64,000 bases of DNA, taken from the NCBI RefSeq assembly GCF_905171775.1, contig NC_053490.1:28881042-28945041 (forward strand), read 5' to 3'. Origin of the DNA: Rana temporaria. Its lineage: Eukaryota; Chordata; Amphibia; Anura; Ranidae. The translations under genes were made by a program, and so were the position numbers. Shown here in pieces: positions 1 to 10,988 of this stretch. Each line of letters begins with the position of its first letter. The stretch's first letter is position 1. The notes beneath the pieces were generated by a model. The model was not told the DNA's origin. It saw only the letters and a list, made by a program, of their open reading frames with translations, and did not search any database.

Positions 1-166
1 CATACCACCAAAAGAAAGCTCTATTTGTGGGAAAAAAATGATAAAAATTTCATTTGGGTACAGTGTTGCATGACCGCGCAATTGTCATTCAAAGTGCGAC
101 AGCACTGAAAGGTGAAAATTGTCCTGGGCAGGAAAGGGCGAAAGTGCCCGGTATGGAAGTGGTGAA
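1..166 (+). mobile_element. TTAA/CCACTT-family element, right end only
   Basis: This is the 3' part of the family seen complete at 184-1175. It shares the block containing ACCACCAAAAGAAAGCTCTA and CGACCGCGCAATTGTC with the other copies and stops at AAGTGG (157-162) followed by TGAA, a decayed TTAA. The left part lies outside the window. It carries the longer 3' tail (CTGGGCAGGAAAGGG...GTGCCC) also seen in the copies at 27753 and 39459. No coding capacity is visible. Confidence 0.8.
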
Positions 167-183
167 GTAAATGCTATTTGCAT

Positions 184-1175
184 TTAACCACTTCTGGACC
201 GCCGCATGTATATATACGTCTGCAGAATGGCACGTACAGGCACATTTGCGTACCTGTACGTCGCTGCCTAGACGTGGGTCGGGGGTCCGATCGGCACCCC
301 CCCCGCTACATGCGGTGGTCGGATTCCCCCCCCGGGAGCGATCCGGGACGATGGCGCGGCTATTCGTTTCTAGCCGCCCCCCTCGCGATCGCTCCCCGGG
401 GCTGAAGAACGGGGAGAGCCGTATGTAAACACGGCTTCCTGTGCTTCACTGTGGCGGCGTATCGATCGAGTGATCCCTTTTATAGGGAGACTCGATCGAT
501 GACATCAGTCCTACAGCCACACCCCCCTACAGTTGTAAACACACACTAGGTGAACCCTAACTCCTACAGCGCCCCCTGTGGTTAACTCCCAAACTGCAAC
601 TGTCATTTTCACAATAAAGAATGCAATTTAAATGCATTTTTTGCTGTGAAAATGACAATGGTCCCAAAAATGTGTCAAAATTGTCCGAAGTGTCCGCCAT
701 AATGTCGCATTCATGAAAAAAATTGCTGATCGCCGCCATTAGTAGTAAAAAAAAAAAAAATAATAAAACTATCCCCTATTTTGTAAACGCTATAAATTTT
801 TCGCAAACCAATCGATAAACGCTTATTGCGATTTTTTTTACCAAAAATAGGTAGAAGAATACGTATCGGCCTAAACTGAGGAAAAAAATGTTATATATGT
901 TTTTGGGGGATATTTATTATAGCAAAAAGTACAAAATATTGATTTTTTTTCAAAATTGTCGCTCTATTTTTGTTTATAGCGCAAAAAATTTAAACCGCAG
1001 AGGTGATCAAATACCGCCAAAAGAAAGCTCTATTTGTGGGGAAAAAAGGACGCCAATTTTGTTTGGGAGCCACGTCGCACGACCGCGCAATTGTCTGTTA
1101 AAGCGACGCAGTGCCGAATTGTAAAAACCCCTTGGGTCATTTAGCAGCATATTGGTCCGGTCCTTAAGTGGATAA
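184..1175 (+). mobile_element. TTAA/CCACTT-family non-autonomous DNA element, complete copy
   Basis: The element starts TTAA-CCACTTCTGGACCG and ends GGTCCTTAAGTGG-ATAA, giving CCACTT...AAGTGG terminal inverted repeats next to a TTAA-like target. The interior has a fixed order in all copies: a CpG-rich GTACCTGTACG block, an inverted CGATCGAGTGATCCC / GACTCGATCGATGAC pair, GCGCCCCCTGTGGTTAACTC, an ATTTTCACA inverted pair, then A/T-rich blocks with GGGGGATATTTATTATAG and GATCAAATACC. No transposase is present. TTAA targeting fits piggyBac or Kolobok; termini alone do not decide between them. Short open frames inside it are not conserved between copies. Confidence 0.85.
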
Positions 1176-1831
1176 TAGGACCCTGGATCTCTAGGAGTGT
1201 TCTACAGGACAGTCCAGCAAACCTACAAGCACTAAATCAGTCCATAGGGCCCGTGTTACCGTTTTTTTTAACCTTCTACATTTGTACGCTTTTGCTGTAC
1301 CATATTTCTGTATTCTGTTACACTATAGTTTCTCTTTACCAGTGGTATGTACTTAGTTGTCTATATCTATCCCCCGGGACTCGAGTATTTCAGAAGTGGT
1401 ATGAGGTCACGGGTCTCTCCTGAAATCCAACTCTCTTCCTTGCGGTGAATAATTTAGAGCAATATTACGCTGAGTTCCACTCAAACAATGACGGCGGGAG
1501 CGCCCCTCACCCGCTCCATTAAATCTTAATGTAGATCCTTCTGGGCTGAACAATGTATTACAGCTGGGATGCGGGAAGGACAATCGTTTATCTGTCGTAT
1601 TATCTCACTGTGTCTCGCGGTGTGAGAGCCATTCCAGGAAACGTCAGAAACATGCTCCTGAGGATGGAAGGAATCCAAAAGAAACCTGGTGGATCAACCA
1701 ATCAGAGTTTATTCTTCTAGCGCTTGTTACAAAATGAACTCCAAAAAGTAAAGACGTTAAGGATTCAGATTTAGGATCAGGTCCAATCCAACCACTGAAC
1801 AAGAATACCGGAGAAGGGCCGTGCTTGTCCT
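1176..1831. other. no gene recognised
   Basis: Unremarkable intron-like or intergenic DNA. I see no exon-like open frame with splice sites and no repeat structure that recurs in the window. Confidence 0.5.
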
Positions 1832-1907
1832 TATAGAGAAGTGGTCTCCAAACTGCGGCCCGGGGGCTGGATGTGGCCCTTTGCTTACCTTTATCTGGCG
1901 CTTAAGG

Positions 1908-2870
1908 CACTACTCCATCCACTGACACCAACAATGGGGCACTATTCCTCCCACTGATACCAACAATGGGGTAGATTCACGTACCTTTTGCGGCGGTGTA
2001 TCTCCAGATACGCCGCCGTAATTTGAAATCCGCGCCCGCGTATCGTTACGCCGATTCTCAAAGGCAGTTACGCTGAAAAAATAGGCTTCCTCCACCGACG
2101 TAACTTTGCGGCGGCGTAGAATTGTGTGCAATATAAATTTGGCCGCTAGGGGCGCTTCCGTTGTTGTCGGCGTAGAATATGCTAATTTCCTAGATACGCC
2201 GATTCACAAACGTACGTGCGTTCGGTTTTTACGTCGTTTGCGTTAAGGCTTTTTCTGCGTAACGTTGCTCCTGCTATTAGGAGGCGCAGCCAATGTTAAG
2301 AAATTTGAATTTTTTTTCGTCGTTTGCGTAAGTCGTTCGCGAATAGGGCTGGACGTAATTTACGTTCACGGCGAAACCAATACGTCGTTGCGCCGTACTT
2401 GGAAGCAATGCACACTGGGATATGTACACGGACAAAACGTCAATCACGTTAGGTCATCATAAATTTAAATAAAACACGCCCCCCCCTTCCACATTTGAAT
2501 TACGCGCGCTTACGCCGGCCCCTTTTACGCTACGCCGCCGCAACTTACGGAGCAAGTGCTTTGTGAATACAGCACTTGCTCCTGTAAGTTACGGCGGCGT
2601 AGCGTAAATCCGATACGCTGCGCCGCAGCATCATTGCGCGGACATACGTGAATCTACCCCAATAAGGCACTATTCCTTCCACTGATACCAACAATGGGGC
2701 ACTATTCCTCCCACTGATACCAACAATGGAGCACTATTCCTTCCACTGATACCAACAATGGGGCACTATTCCTCCCATTGATACCAACAATGGAGCACTA
2801 TTCCTCCCACTGATACCAACAATGGGGCACTACTTCTCCCAATAAAACTAATGATGGGGCATTGTTTACT
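1908..2870 (+). repeat. 32-bp minisatellite (CACTATTCCTCCCACTGATA unit), split by a MITE
   Basis: Units of about 32 bp built on CACTATTCC(T/C)CCCACTGATACC...AACAATGG occur at 1908-1967 and again at 2661-2870. The interruption is the MITE at 1968-2660, whose removal rejoins the array. A degenerate version of the array is present in the sister hAT copy near 15020-15140, so the array belongs to the element. Confidence 0.85.
1968..2660. mobile_element. CpG-rich palindromic MITE, 3-bp target duplication AAT (copy 1)
   Basis: The ends GGGGTAGATTCACGTA and TACGTGAATCTACCCC are inverted, and AAT flanks both sides (1965-1967, 2661-2663). Subterminal arms around GCGGCGTAGCGTAA form further inverted repeats. 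The core includes TAATTTACGTTCACG and GCAATGCACACTGGG, shared with the nine other copies in the window. A 3-bp duplication is typical of PIF/Harbinger or CACTA transposition; the ends lack CACTA, so PIF/Harbinger is preferred as an inference. Confidence 0.8.
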
Positions 2871-2986
2871 CCCACTGACCCCTGGTCATTTTCTACACCC
2901 ACTGGCCACAGTCCGGCCCCTCTAAAGTCTGAAGGGCAGTAAACTGGCTCTTTGTTTAGATGGTTTGGAGACCCTTTTTATAGAGG

Positions 2987-4085
2987 AAGGGGAAATGCCT
3001 AGGCCCCGTTACTTCTATGCAGTGCGGTAACACATATGCGTGTTGCACCATGCATTGGTGTGCGTTACATTATGACAACCCATTCAAAATGAATGCACTG
3101 CCAACACACCCAAACAACCATAAAAACGCATGGCCCTTTTTTCTAACTCAAAATATTACCATACATTGCAGAACACGGCAACACCGGTGAATTACCCAAG
3201 GGAGTATTGGTGAGCCAAACATACCTGGATTTGGTTCAAGCAGGGTTTGGTAAACATAACCAGCGCCATATCTGAACCCCATTGAAGTCAGTGAGACCTG
3301 AATGTTAAAAAAAATAATCTGCCCATTTTCTAGGTTTATATGCAATGGGTTGTCAAGCAAATTGCATGGGAGTAGCGATTTGAGCAATTCTTAAAGTAAA
3401 ACATTAAATGCAAAACTGCAATAAATAACATGCCTGGGGATGCCCTGACCCTGTCCTGTGAATTGGTGCATTTGTGCAATGTATACAACCAAGGGCCGAA
3501 ACTGGGGGGGCAGGGGGGATTCTGCCCTGAGCGCCGCACTGAGAGGGGTGCTGCTGACAGGAGCAGTGACAGCCGTATCACTTCTCCTGTCAGCCCAGGA
3601 GGAAAGAGCCAGAGGCGGCGAGGACTGTGTTCTCCCCCCCCCCCCCCCCCTCCTATTCCCCGCCAGGACAGTATTGATGCCACCCGTGAATCTGTTTTTG
3701 GGTCTGGTCACAACCTGTAGCCAGGGGTGGACTTAGGGCATTGCTTGGCGGGAGGGTGAGGGAGGCCCAGGATAGGAGCGGAGGAGAAGACAGGGCAAGC
3801 AGGGGAGGAGGGGTGCAGAAGAGGTGGCATCACCCTTCCTGATGTTGCAATTAGCTCACCTGTGAGCGCAACATGCAGCTGCTGATGGAGCCGGCGGCAG
3901 CGGGAAGGTGAAAGTAGTCCGTGATATTAGATGACATGAAAAATTACTGACTCCTTCACCACGGATAATGCAGTTATCAGGGAACCCAGCTGATAGTATT
4001 CTGGTACATTACAGGCATCTAAAAGCTGTAATTTGGAGGGTGTGGGGGTCTCCTGGTGTAGTATTGGGGGATAGGGGAGTTGTTC
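2987..4085. other. no gene recognised; G/C tracts
   Basis: The segment holds a poly-C run near 3636-3650 and a GGGGGG-rich patch near 3507-3518, with overlapping open frames on both strands that are low-complexity shadows. No splice-bounded coding block or terminal inverted repeat was recognised. Confidence 0.45.
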
Positions 4086-4087
4086 TA

Positions 4088-5310
4088 TTTCTCTAACCCC
4101 CCTCTCTCTCTCTCACCCCCTCTCTCACCCCCCTTTTTCTCTCTCACACCCTCTCTCTCTCTCTCACGCCCCCTCTCTCTCTCAGACGCCCCCTCTCTCT
4201 CTCAGACGCCCACTCTCTCTCTCACACCCCCTCTCTCTTACCCCCCTCTTTCTTTCTCACCCCCTTTCTCTCTCTCTCACCCCCCTCTTTCTCTCTTACC
4301 CCCCTCTGTCTCTCACACACCCCCTCTCTCTCACGCCCCCTCTCTCTCACACCCCACTCTCTCTCTCTTACCCCCCCTCTCTCACCACCCTCTTTCTCTC
4401 TCACCCCCTCTCTCACGCCCCCTCTCTCTCTCACGCCCCCTCTCTCTCACACCCCCTCTCTCTCTTACCCCCTCTCTCTCACACCCCACTCTCTCTCTCT
4501 TACCCCCCCTCTCTCACGCCCCCTCTCTCTCTCACCCCCTCTCTCACGCCCCCTCTCTCTCTCACGCCCCCTCTCTCTCACACCCCCTCTCTCTCTTACC
4601 CCCTCTTTCTCTCTCACCCCCCTCTTTCTCTCTCACCCCCTCTTTCTCTCTCACCCCATCTCTCAATCTTCCACATCCTTTCTTTCTCACCCTCTCTCTC
4701 TCTCACTCTTACCCCTCCCCTTTCTCTCTCTCATCCCCCTCTCACTCTTACCCCTCCCCTTTCTCTCTCATCCCCCTCTCTCTCTCGTACCCCTTCTTTT
4801 TCTCTCTCATCCCCCCTCTCTCTTGCCCCTCCCCTTTCTCTCTCACCCCCCCTCTCTCTTGCCCCTCCCCTTTCTCTCTCACCCCCTCTCTCACACCTTA
4901 ACTCACCTCCATCTCTCTCACCCTTTTTTTCTTTCTCATCTCTCTTCTCTGTCTCTCACCCCCCCCTCACCTATCCTCTCTCGTTCACCTCCTCTCTCTC
5001 ACCTATCTCCTCTCTGTCACCTCCCTTATCTTTGTCTGATCCCCGCTCTCACCTGCCTCTCTCTCTCACCCCCTCTCTCTCACACACACCTCCCCCCTCT
5101 CTCTCATCTCCCCCCTCTCTCTCACCTTCCCCTCTCTCTCCCCATCTCACCACCTTCCCCCTCTGTCTTTCTCACACCCACTTTTTCACCTCCACTCTTC
5201 TCTCTCTTCCTTTTATCTATCGGTCGCCTACTTTCCCATCTCTCTCTTTCCCTCCTATGCCTATCTCTCCTCTTTCTTCTCTCTCTCCCTCTACCCCTCT
5301 TCCTCTCTTA
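4088..5310 (+). repeat. pyrimidine-strand minisatellite, (CTCTCTCTCACCCCC)n type
   Basis: About 1.2 kb of almost pure C+T on the plus strand, made of variable CTCTCTCTCACxCCC units with TCTTACCCC variants. The Ser/Leu/Pro open frames on the plus strand and Arg/Glu/Gly frames on the minus strand follow from the repeat and are not genes. It ends sharply at about 5310. Confidence 0.95.
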
Positions 5311-5724
5311 GTTTCTAATATGAGTTTCTGTCATATTTCAGGTTCTCAGTAAAAAAAAAAGTGTTCTGTCAGTAGATTTTCCATGTTTTGTACAAAGTAA
5401 TAAAATAATAAAAATGACTGTCCACTGCCCCACTGACACCAACCTCTGCTCTATTGTGCCCTATTGACACCGTCCTTTTCTGGGGGGGGTGGCGCCAAAC
5501 GCAGTCTTTGCCCCTGGGTGAAAGAATGTCTAGCTTCACCACTGATAGGACACACTACAAAGAAGAAGGTGTGTTTAAATTGTTGGCGAAATGACAGTTC
5601 CCAGCCGCTTCATTCTGTTTGTGAACAAAGCAGCCGGGGGGATTCCATTCATCTTTATTCCAGAACAGTCAAGGTTCCATCTGACCTAGTTTTCCAACCG
5701 AACCTTTCTGGCTCATCCCCATTA

Positions 5725-6092
5725 GGCTCCATTCACACTTGTACGACTCCGAACTTTGGTGCAACTTTTATGCAACTTCTTTGACTTTGGATGGGTGCAA
5801 CTTGGATACGACTTTGGCTTTGACCAATGATAATGGACAACTGTTGCACACAAGTTGCATTGTATAACATTCAGGTACAACTTTCATGCAACTTCTGAGG
5901 GTTAACATTGAAGTCTATGACCGTCAAGTTGAATGAAAGTTGGACCAGTAGTGCATGAACTACTGTGTAGTTGCTGCAACTTTAAGTCCCACATATATGA
6001 ATAGTTATCATTGGAAAACATGGGAAACGACTTGTCATGCAACTTTGATGTCCAAAGTTGTATGACAAGTCGCAACAAGTGTGAATGGAGCC
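5725..6092. mobile_element. inverted-repeat MITE with TTA target duplication
   Basis: GGCTCCATTCACACTTGT at the left is the inverse of ACAAGTGTGAATGGAGCC at the right; TTA lies directly outside both ends (5722-5724, 6093-6095). The interior repeats the words GCAACTT and CAAAGTTG in both orientations. TTA/TAA duplication is the PIF/Harbinger preference. Length is 368 bp and there is no coding capacity. Confidence 0.85.
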
Positions 6093-6095
6093 TTA

Positions 6096-6597
6096 GGGAG
6101 TATGGTGCCATGCAAAGTGAATGGCACTCCAAAGCAGTAACGTATGTACATGCAGAACATGGGCCCTGCATGTAGTGCTTGTCCAGAAAGGCAATACAGC
6201 TAGGGAAGGAAGTAAGAAGAAACTGGCGTTCTCTCTGGTTCCCTGGGTCCTCTGGACTAGCATTCTGATTGGCTACCCTGATTTCAGGTTACTCAGGCGA
6301 CCATCTTGGTTCACCCAGAGTCTTTTTAAGTTCTTGCCTCCAGGTTAAACTACAGTACGTTACATTTTTGTTCTTGAAACTTAAACAAACTAAATTTTTC
6401 GTCAGTACACCTGTCTATTAATGATTAAAACGTCAAACAAGCACATCATAGCTCTGTTGCTTTCTACATTGGCATCTCACTTCTTTCACTCCAGTGGAGG
6501 TGTTCCCATATCTTCGGTATGCGCCATTAAAAAATTCACATAATGCAAATATTTGAGAACACCCTTAAGGGCTCAATAAACGTGTCAGTTTAAGAAA
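6096..6597. other. no gene recognised
   Basis: Unique-looking sequence without recognised repeats, exons or RNA genes. Confidence 0.4.
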
Positions 6598-7090
6598 ATG
6601 GTTATAAGGTCCTCAATCGTTGGTATTGAGTCCCAACCCTCATCCATCAATTTGCACCGACCACATCCAACTTTTGCTGGAGATGCAACTCCGAGACCGG
6701 CTCGCTCATCCACATTTGGTGGTCCTGCTCCGTCATTCAAAATTTCTGGAATGAGGTCCACAAAATAACCTCAAAGGTATCCACCCTGACCTTGGACTTT
6801 TCACCCGCTCAACTGTTAATGCATCACTTTACACTATCCAGGCACTCATTTCAGATCTCTGGCGATGTACATGTTGAATGCAGCTAAGTTATGCATCCCA
6901 GTCCTCTGGGGCAAACCCATGGCACCCTCAATTAAAGACTGGTTTCTGAGAATTAATTGAATTGCTGAAATTGAGAAGCTCATAGCCTTTTTCCATGACA
7001 ATATCTCCAAATATAACTCCCTATGGGCCTGCTGGTCCCATTTCAAGACCACTTCCAATTACACACAAATCATAAGCCCTCATACCAATT
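6598..7090 (+). pseudogene. L1/Tx1-like LINE ORF2 C-terminal fragment
   Basis: Joining plus-strand frames gives an HLWWSCSVIQNFWNEVH block, then NAAKLCIPVLWGKPMAPS and IKDWFLRIN, then NSLWACWSHF. The order H-WW-C-I..FW..V followed by NAAK..IP..W and a late W-rich segment is the usual C-terminus after the reverse transcriptase of L1/Tx1-type LINEs. Several frameshifts and stops separate the blocks, so it is dead. No upstream reverse transcriptase catalytic region is seen. Clade assignment is from remembered family pattern and is moderate. Confidence 0.6.
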
Positions 7091-7311
7091 AGAGATATCC
7101 TCCACCCAAGGGCGGATCCAGAGTCTAGTCTCGGGAGGGGCACTGCCAGAAAATAAAGTGTTGCTTACAGAACTCAATTAGGTGTCCGGTGTGTCCGCTG
7201 CAATGTTGCAGTACTGCTAAAAAAAATCAATGATCGCCGCCATTACAAGTAAAAAATATTTAAATATAAATGCCATAAATCTATCCCATAGTTTGTAGAC
7301 GATTGTCAGGG

Positions 7312-7581
7312 ACTGCAGACATGGTACAAGAGATGGTCAGAGACTGCAGACGTGGTACAAGAGATGGTCAGAGACTGCAGACGTGGTACAAGAGATGGTC
7401 ATAGACTGCCGACGTGGTACAAGAGATGGTCAGAGACTGCAGACGTGGTACAAGAGATGGTCAGAGACTGCAGACATGGTACAAGAGATGGTCAAAGATT
7501 GCAGACGTGGTACAAGAGATGGTCAGAGAATGCAGACATGATACAGGAGATGGTCAGAGACTGCAGACGTGGTACAAGAGA
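7312..7581 (+). repeat. 31-bp minisatellite
   Basis: Nearly nine tandem units of about 31 bp containing GACTGCAGACGTGGTACAAG and AGATGGTCAGA. Because 31 is not a multiple of three, the frame rotates through all three translations, which explains the overlapping open frames over the array. Confidence 0.95.
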
Positions 7582-7604
7582 TCAATGCAGCCTCATCAGT
7601 GCCC

Positions 7605-8650
7605 ATCTTTGCAGCCTCACTGTACATATGAATGCAGCCCCACTGTATATATGAACTCAGCCCCACTTTTGTATATTAATGCAGTCCCACTTTTAAATAT
7701 AAATGCAGTCCCACTTTTGTAAATAAATTCAGTCCCACTTTTGTATATAAATGCAGTCCCACTTTTGTATATAAATACAGCCCCAATTTTGTATGTAAAT
7801 GCAGTCCCACTTTTGTATATAAATGCATGCAGTCCCACTTTTGTATATGAATGCAGCCCCACTTTTGTATATAAATGCAGTCCCACGTTTGTATATAAAT
7901 TCAGTCCCACTTTTGTATATTAATGCAGTCCCACTTTTGTATATGAATGCAGCCCCGCTGTATATATAAATGCAGCCCCACTTTTGTATATGAATGCAGC
8001 CCCACCTTTGTATATATAAATGCAGCCCCACTTTTGTATATAAATGCAGCCCCACGTTTGTATATGAATGCAGTCCCACTTTTGTATATTAATGCAGCCC
8101 CACTTTTGTCTATGAATGTAGTCCCACTTTTGTATATTAATGCAGCCCCACTTTGTATATGAATGCAGCCCCACTTTGTATATGAATGTAGCCCCACTTG
8201 TATATTAATACAGCCCCACTTTTGTATATTAATATAGCCCCACCTTTGTCTATGAATGCAGTCCCACTTTGTCTATGAATGCAGTCCCACTTTTCTCTAT
8301 GAATGCAGTCCCACTTTTGTATATGAATGCAGTCCCACTTTTGTCTATTAATGCAGCCCCACTTGTATATAAATGCAGCCCCACTTTTGTATATTAATGC
8401 AGCCCCATTTTTGTATATTAATGCAGCCCCACTTTTGTCTTCTGAATTCAGTTCTACTTTGTCTATGAATGCAGTCCCACTTTTGTCTATGTATGCAGTC
8501 CCACTTTTGTCTATGTATGCAGTCCCACTTTTGTCTATGAATGCAGTCCCACTTTTGTATATGAATGCAGCCCCACTTTGTATATAAATGCAGCCCCACT
8601 TTGTATATGAATGCAGCCCCACTTTTGTATATGAATGAAGCCCCACTGTG
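7605..8650 (+). repeat. 24-bp minisatellite (GCAGCCCCACTTTTGTATAT unit)
   Basis: More than 40 units of about 24 bp, alternating GCAGTCCCAC and GCAGCCCCAC with TTTTGTATATRAAT or TTTTGTCTATGAAT. The period is exactly eight codons, so long repetitive frames (INAVPLLY on plus, GLHSYTKV on minus) stay open on both strands. These are array artefacts; no start context, splice site or homology supports a protein. Confidence 0.95.
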
Positions 8651-8717
8651 CATGGCACTCACCATGGCATTGCCTTGATCACACACAGCAGGTATCTCCT
8701 CACCCGACGTGTGTCAT

Positions 8718-8890
8718 GGAACAAACAGGAGCTGTAGGTCTGTGTTCGGCAGGGCAGTGTGCTCTAGCATGGTCCCCCCCATACGGGCTTGTGTGATAGA
8801 CAAAACACTGATTCAATCAGTGTTCCATCTCCATCTACTATCACACAAGCAGGTCTAGCACAGGCAGCACAGCCGAACACAGACCCAGCT
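8718..8890. repeat. imperfect palindrome
   Basis: GGTCTGTGTTCGGC...GTGTGATAG on the left is mirrored as CTATCACACAAGC...GCCGAACACAGACC on the right, with an inner ACTGATTCAATCAGT hairpin. It is probably part of the surrounding composite element. Confidence 0.7.
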
Positions 8891-9150
8891 CTCACACACA
8901 GCGAGAGATGCCATGTGTCATACACGCAGGAGAGAGGGGGAGCGCTGCAGTCAGCTACAGCTCAAAGCAGCCACAGGACAGGCAGCCTACCGGGCTGGGC
9001 CATTCCGGACCTGGTGATGAGAGAGAGAGTGAGAGACTCGGCAGCGGCATCTGCAGGCACTGCAAAGCAGTTTTAAAACAAAAATTATATAAAAAAAAAA
9101 AATGTATATAATTTTTTTTTTTTTTAAACTGCTTTGGATCCGCCGTTGCC

Positions 9151-9578
9151 TCCACCTTCACCAGGTAACAACACCCACTACATAAACTTCATTCAACACC
9201 GTCCCTCTGGGTGGACTGAGAACAGATGGGCCGAAGTTCAGGGTAAGCCTGAACCCCCCCGATCGGCTTATCTTACTCTGTCTCCCCACAACCCTACCCC
9301 CCCAATTCTATAACACTCCCTTAATTCCCCCCCCCCCCCATCCTCTACAACCACTGAAATACAACCAACAGTCCTAACCAATGCTGCCAGCAGGACTGTC
9401 GGCCTTAAAAACATCCCCAACTCCAACCACTTCAACACTGGTAACAGTGGAAGCATATTCACCATATCATCCCATAAGCCCATGCCCTAATGACCCGTCA
9501 GGTTTCAAGCATTCCGTTCTATGCACAGCCAATGTTAAGGCAACCCCTATCTTTATATGGACCGAGTAATCTCTAGCC
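9151..9578. other. no gene recognised
   Basis: Unique-looking sequence with short C-runs; no exon, RNA gene or transposon terminus recognised. Confidence 0.4.
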
Positions 9579-10068
9579 TTAAAGGGGTTGTAAAGCTTTG
9601 TGATTTTTCACCTTAATGCTGCATTAACCCTGCATTAACCCCCCCCCCCCCTGAGCCCCCAATTTACTTACCTGAGCCCCGAATCTCCGTGGGCGCGATC
9701 CCGCATCGTTCTCTCCATGGCTGATAGGCTCCTCCTCGGATAGATTGATAGCAGCGCAGCCATTGGCTCCCGGTGCTGTCAATCAAATCCAGGGATGCGG
9801 CCCCCAGGGGGCGGGGCAAAGGCATACACTCAGCGGCTATGCACACCGAGTGTATAGATGGGAGCGCACCCGCAAGGTAACCCCCTCGGGAGAGAGTTTC
9901 CCAGAGGAGGTTAGCTCTTGCGAGGAGGAGCCGAGGCAGCCACTGTGGGACCCCAGAAGAGGACGTTCGGGGGCCTCTCTGTGCAAAATGAACTGCACAG
10001 TGGAGGTAAGTGTGACAAGTTTGTTATTTTTATTTATTTTTTAAACTGAACCTTTAGTGTCCCTTTAT
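9579..10068. mobile_element. T2-like TTAA element (copy A)
   Basis: Starts TTAAAGGGGTTGTAAAG and ends CTTTAGTGTCCCTTTAT. The TTAAAGGRR terminus and TTAA target are those described for Xenopus T2-family (Kolobok-type) MITEs. The core has ATTGATAGCAGCGCAGCCATTGGCTC and GAACTGCACAGTGGAGGTAAGT-like blocks shared with copies at 15213, 27072 and 36090. Donor-like AG|GTAAG motifs face outward at both ends (minus near 9667, plus near 10005). No transposase is encoded; open frames within are not conserved. Confidence 0.75.
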
Positions 10069-10480
10069 AGAAGTGTTTTTTACTCTCCCTATACTAATTC
10101 TTCAATGGATCAACATGCTCATATGATCTCTATTTTGTTCTACACTTGCCATACAACCAGTAAGGATGTCTCAATATTTTTGTGGATGCTGATCTATAGT
10201 ATGTTCGTTGGGCCCATGTACCTTATGTTCTACCTGTTTACTTACTTTTGTACTTCCTCAATAAAAAATATTTTGGAATCAAAAAATCTAAAATTCACAA
10301 AAAAAAATCCAGTATCTAGCAGGAGGAAATTCCTTCTGGTGAACCTATAGCTTGAGGAAGAGAGTTAGAACTTCTGTTAAGGAGCCCATAGATTTTGACT
10401 TCAGTACAATCAGCCTGTCCATAGATGGATCAAAATTCTTCTAATTCCTGCTGAACTGGCCAAATTTCCATGACCAGCAT
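10069..10480. other. no gene recognised
   Basis: A/T-rich unique-looking sequence with an ATAAAAAATATTTTGG patch; no coding exon, RNA gene or repeat boundary recognised. Confidence 0.4.
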
Positions 10481-10481
10481 T

Positions 10482-10892
10482 ATGCCCCGTACATGATCGG
10501 ATTTTCCGTCGGAAAAACCTTGGATGGTTTTTCCAACGGAATTCCGCTCAAGCTTGGCTTGCATACACACGGTCACACAAAAGTTCTCTGAACTTTCGAC
10601 CGTCAAGAACGCGGTGACGTACAACACTACGATGAGCCGAGAAAATTAAGTTCAATGCTTCCGAGCATGCGCCGAATTGTTTCTGAGCATGCGTCGGAAT
10701 TTTGCGCGTCGGAATTGCTACAGACGATCGGAATTTTTTCCGGCAGAAAAATTGAGACCCGGCTCTCAATCTTTTGTTGGCGAAAATTCCGACAGCAAAA
10801 GTCTGATGGAGCATACACACGGTCGGAATTTCCGTTCAAAAGCTCACATCGGACTTTTGCTGTCGGAGAATCCGATTGTGTGTACGGGGCAT
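10482..10892. mobile_element. GTACACACG-family MITE
   Basis: ATGCCCCGTACATGATCGGA at the left and TCCGATTGTGTGTACGGGGCAT at the right are inverted. The interior TTGCATACACACGGTCACAC, AGAACGCGGTGACGTACAAC and CGAGCATGCGCCG blocks recur at 33785, 34511, 41424 and 57770. The outer bases TTA/TAA make the junction palindromic, so the duplication length cannot be read. No coding capacity. Confidence 0.8.
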
Positions 10893-10988
10893 AAGACTAC
10901 CTTCTACTAGCACAGGACGTGAAATCTCTTCAGGGAGGACAGCAACAAATTGGCAGAAGTTGTAAAACATACCTGCTTAGTCTTTTAA

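Larger units (their letters stand above)
1840..2978 (+). mobile_element. hAT-like element with 8-bp target duplication, carrying an internal array
   Basis: Left end AGTGGTCTCCAAACTGCGGC and right end TTTGGAGACCC are inverted. The flanks TATAGAGA (1832-1839) and TATAGAGG (2979-2986) form an 8-bp duplication with one mismatch, the hAT signature. The GGTCTCCAAACTGCGGCCC start resembles the CAGGGGTC(C)CCAAAC type of Charlie-like hAT elements. The body is a tandem array interrupted by the CpG-rich MITE at 1968-2660. A sister copy lies at 14956-15767. No transposase remains. Confidence 0.8.
7107..9150. mobile_element. candidate composite inverted-repeat element enclosing two minisatellites
   Basis: AAGGGCGGATCCAGAG near 7107 and CTTTGGATCCGCCGTT near 9133 are inverted versions of one end. 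Between them lie a fragment of the TTAA/CCACTT family (about 7180-7305, with GATCGCCGCCATTA), a 31-bp array, a 24-bp array, an imperfect palindrome (8718-8890) and an A/T hairpin (9062-9135). Boundaries are inferred from the inverted ends; no target duplication was confirmed. Confidence 0.5.

Noticed and set aside
4080..5311. Long Ser/Leu/Pro-rich open frames (273 and 162 residues)
   Set aside because: They follow the CTCTCTCAC repeat exactly, have no complexity outside it and no start or splice support.
7617..8686. Tyr/Ile/Leu repeat proteins on both strands
   Set aside because: Products of a 24-bp array read in frame; open on both strands simultaneously.
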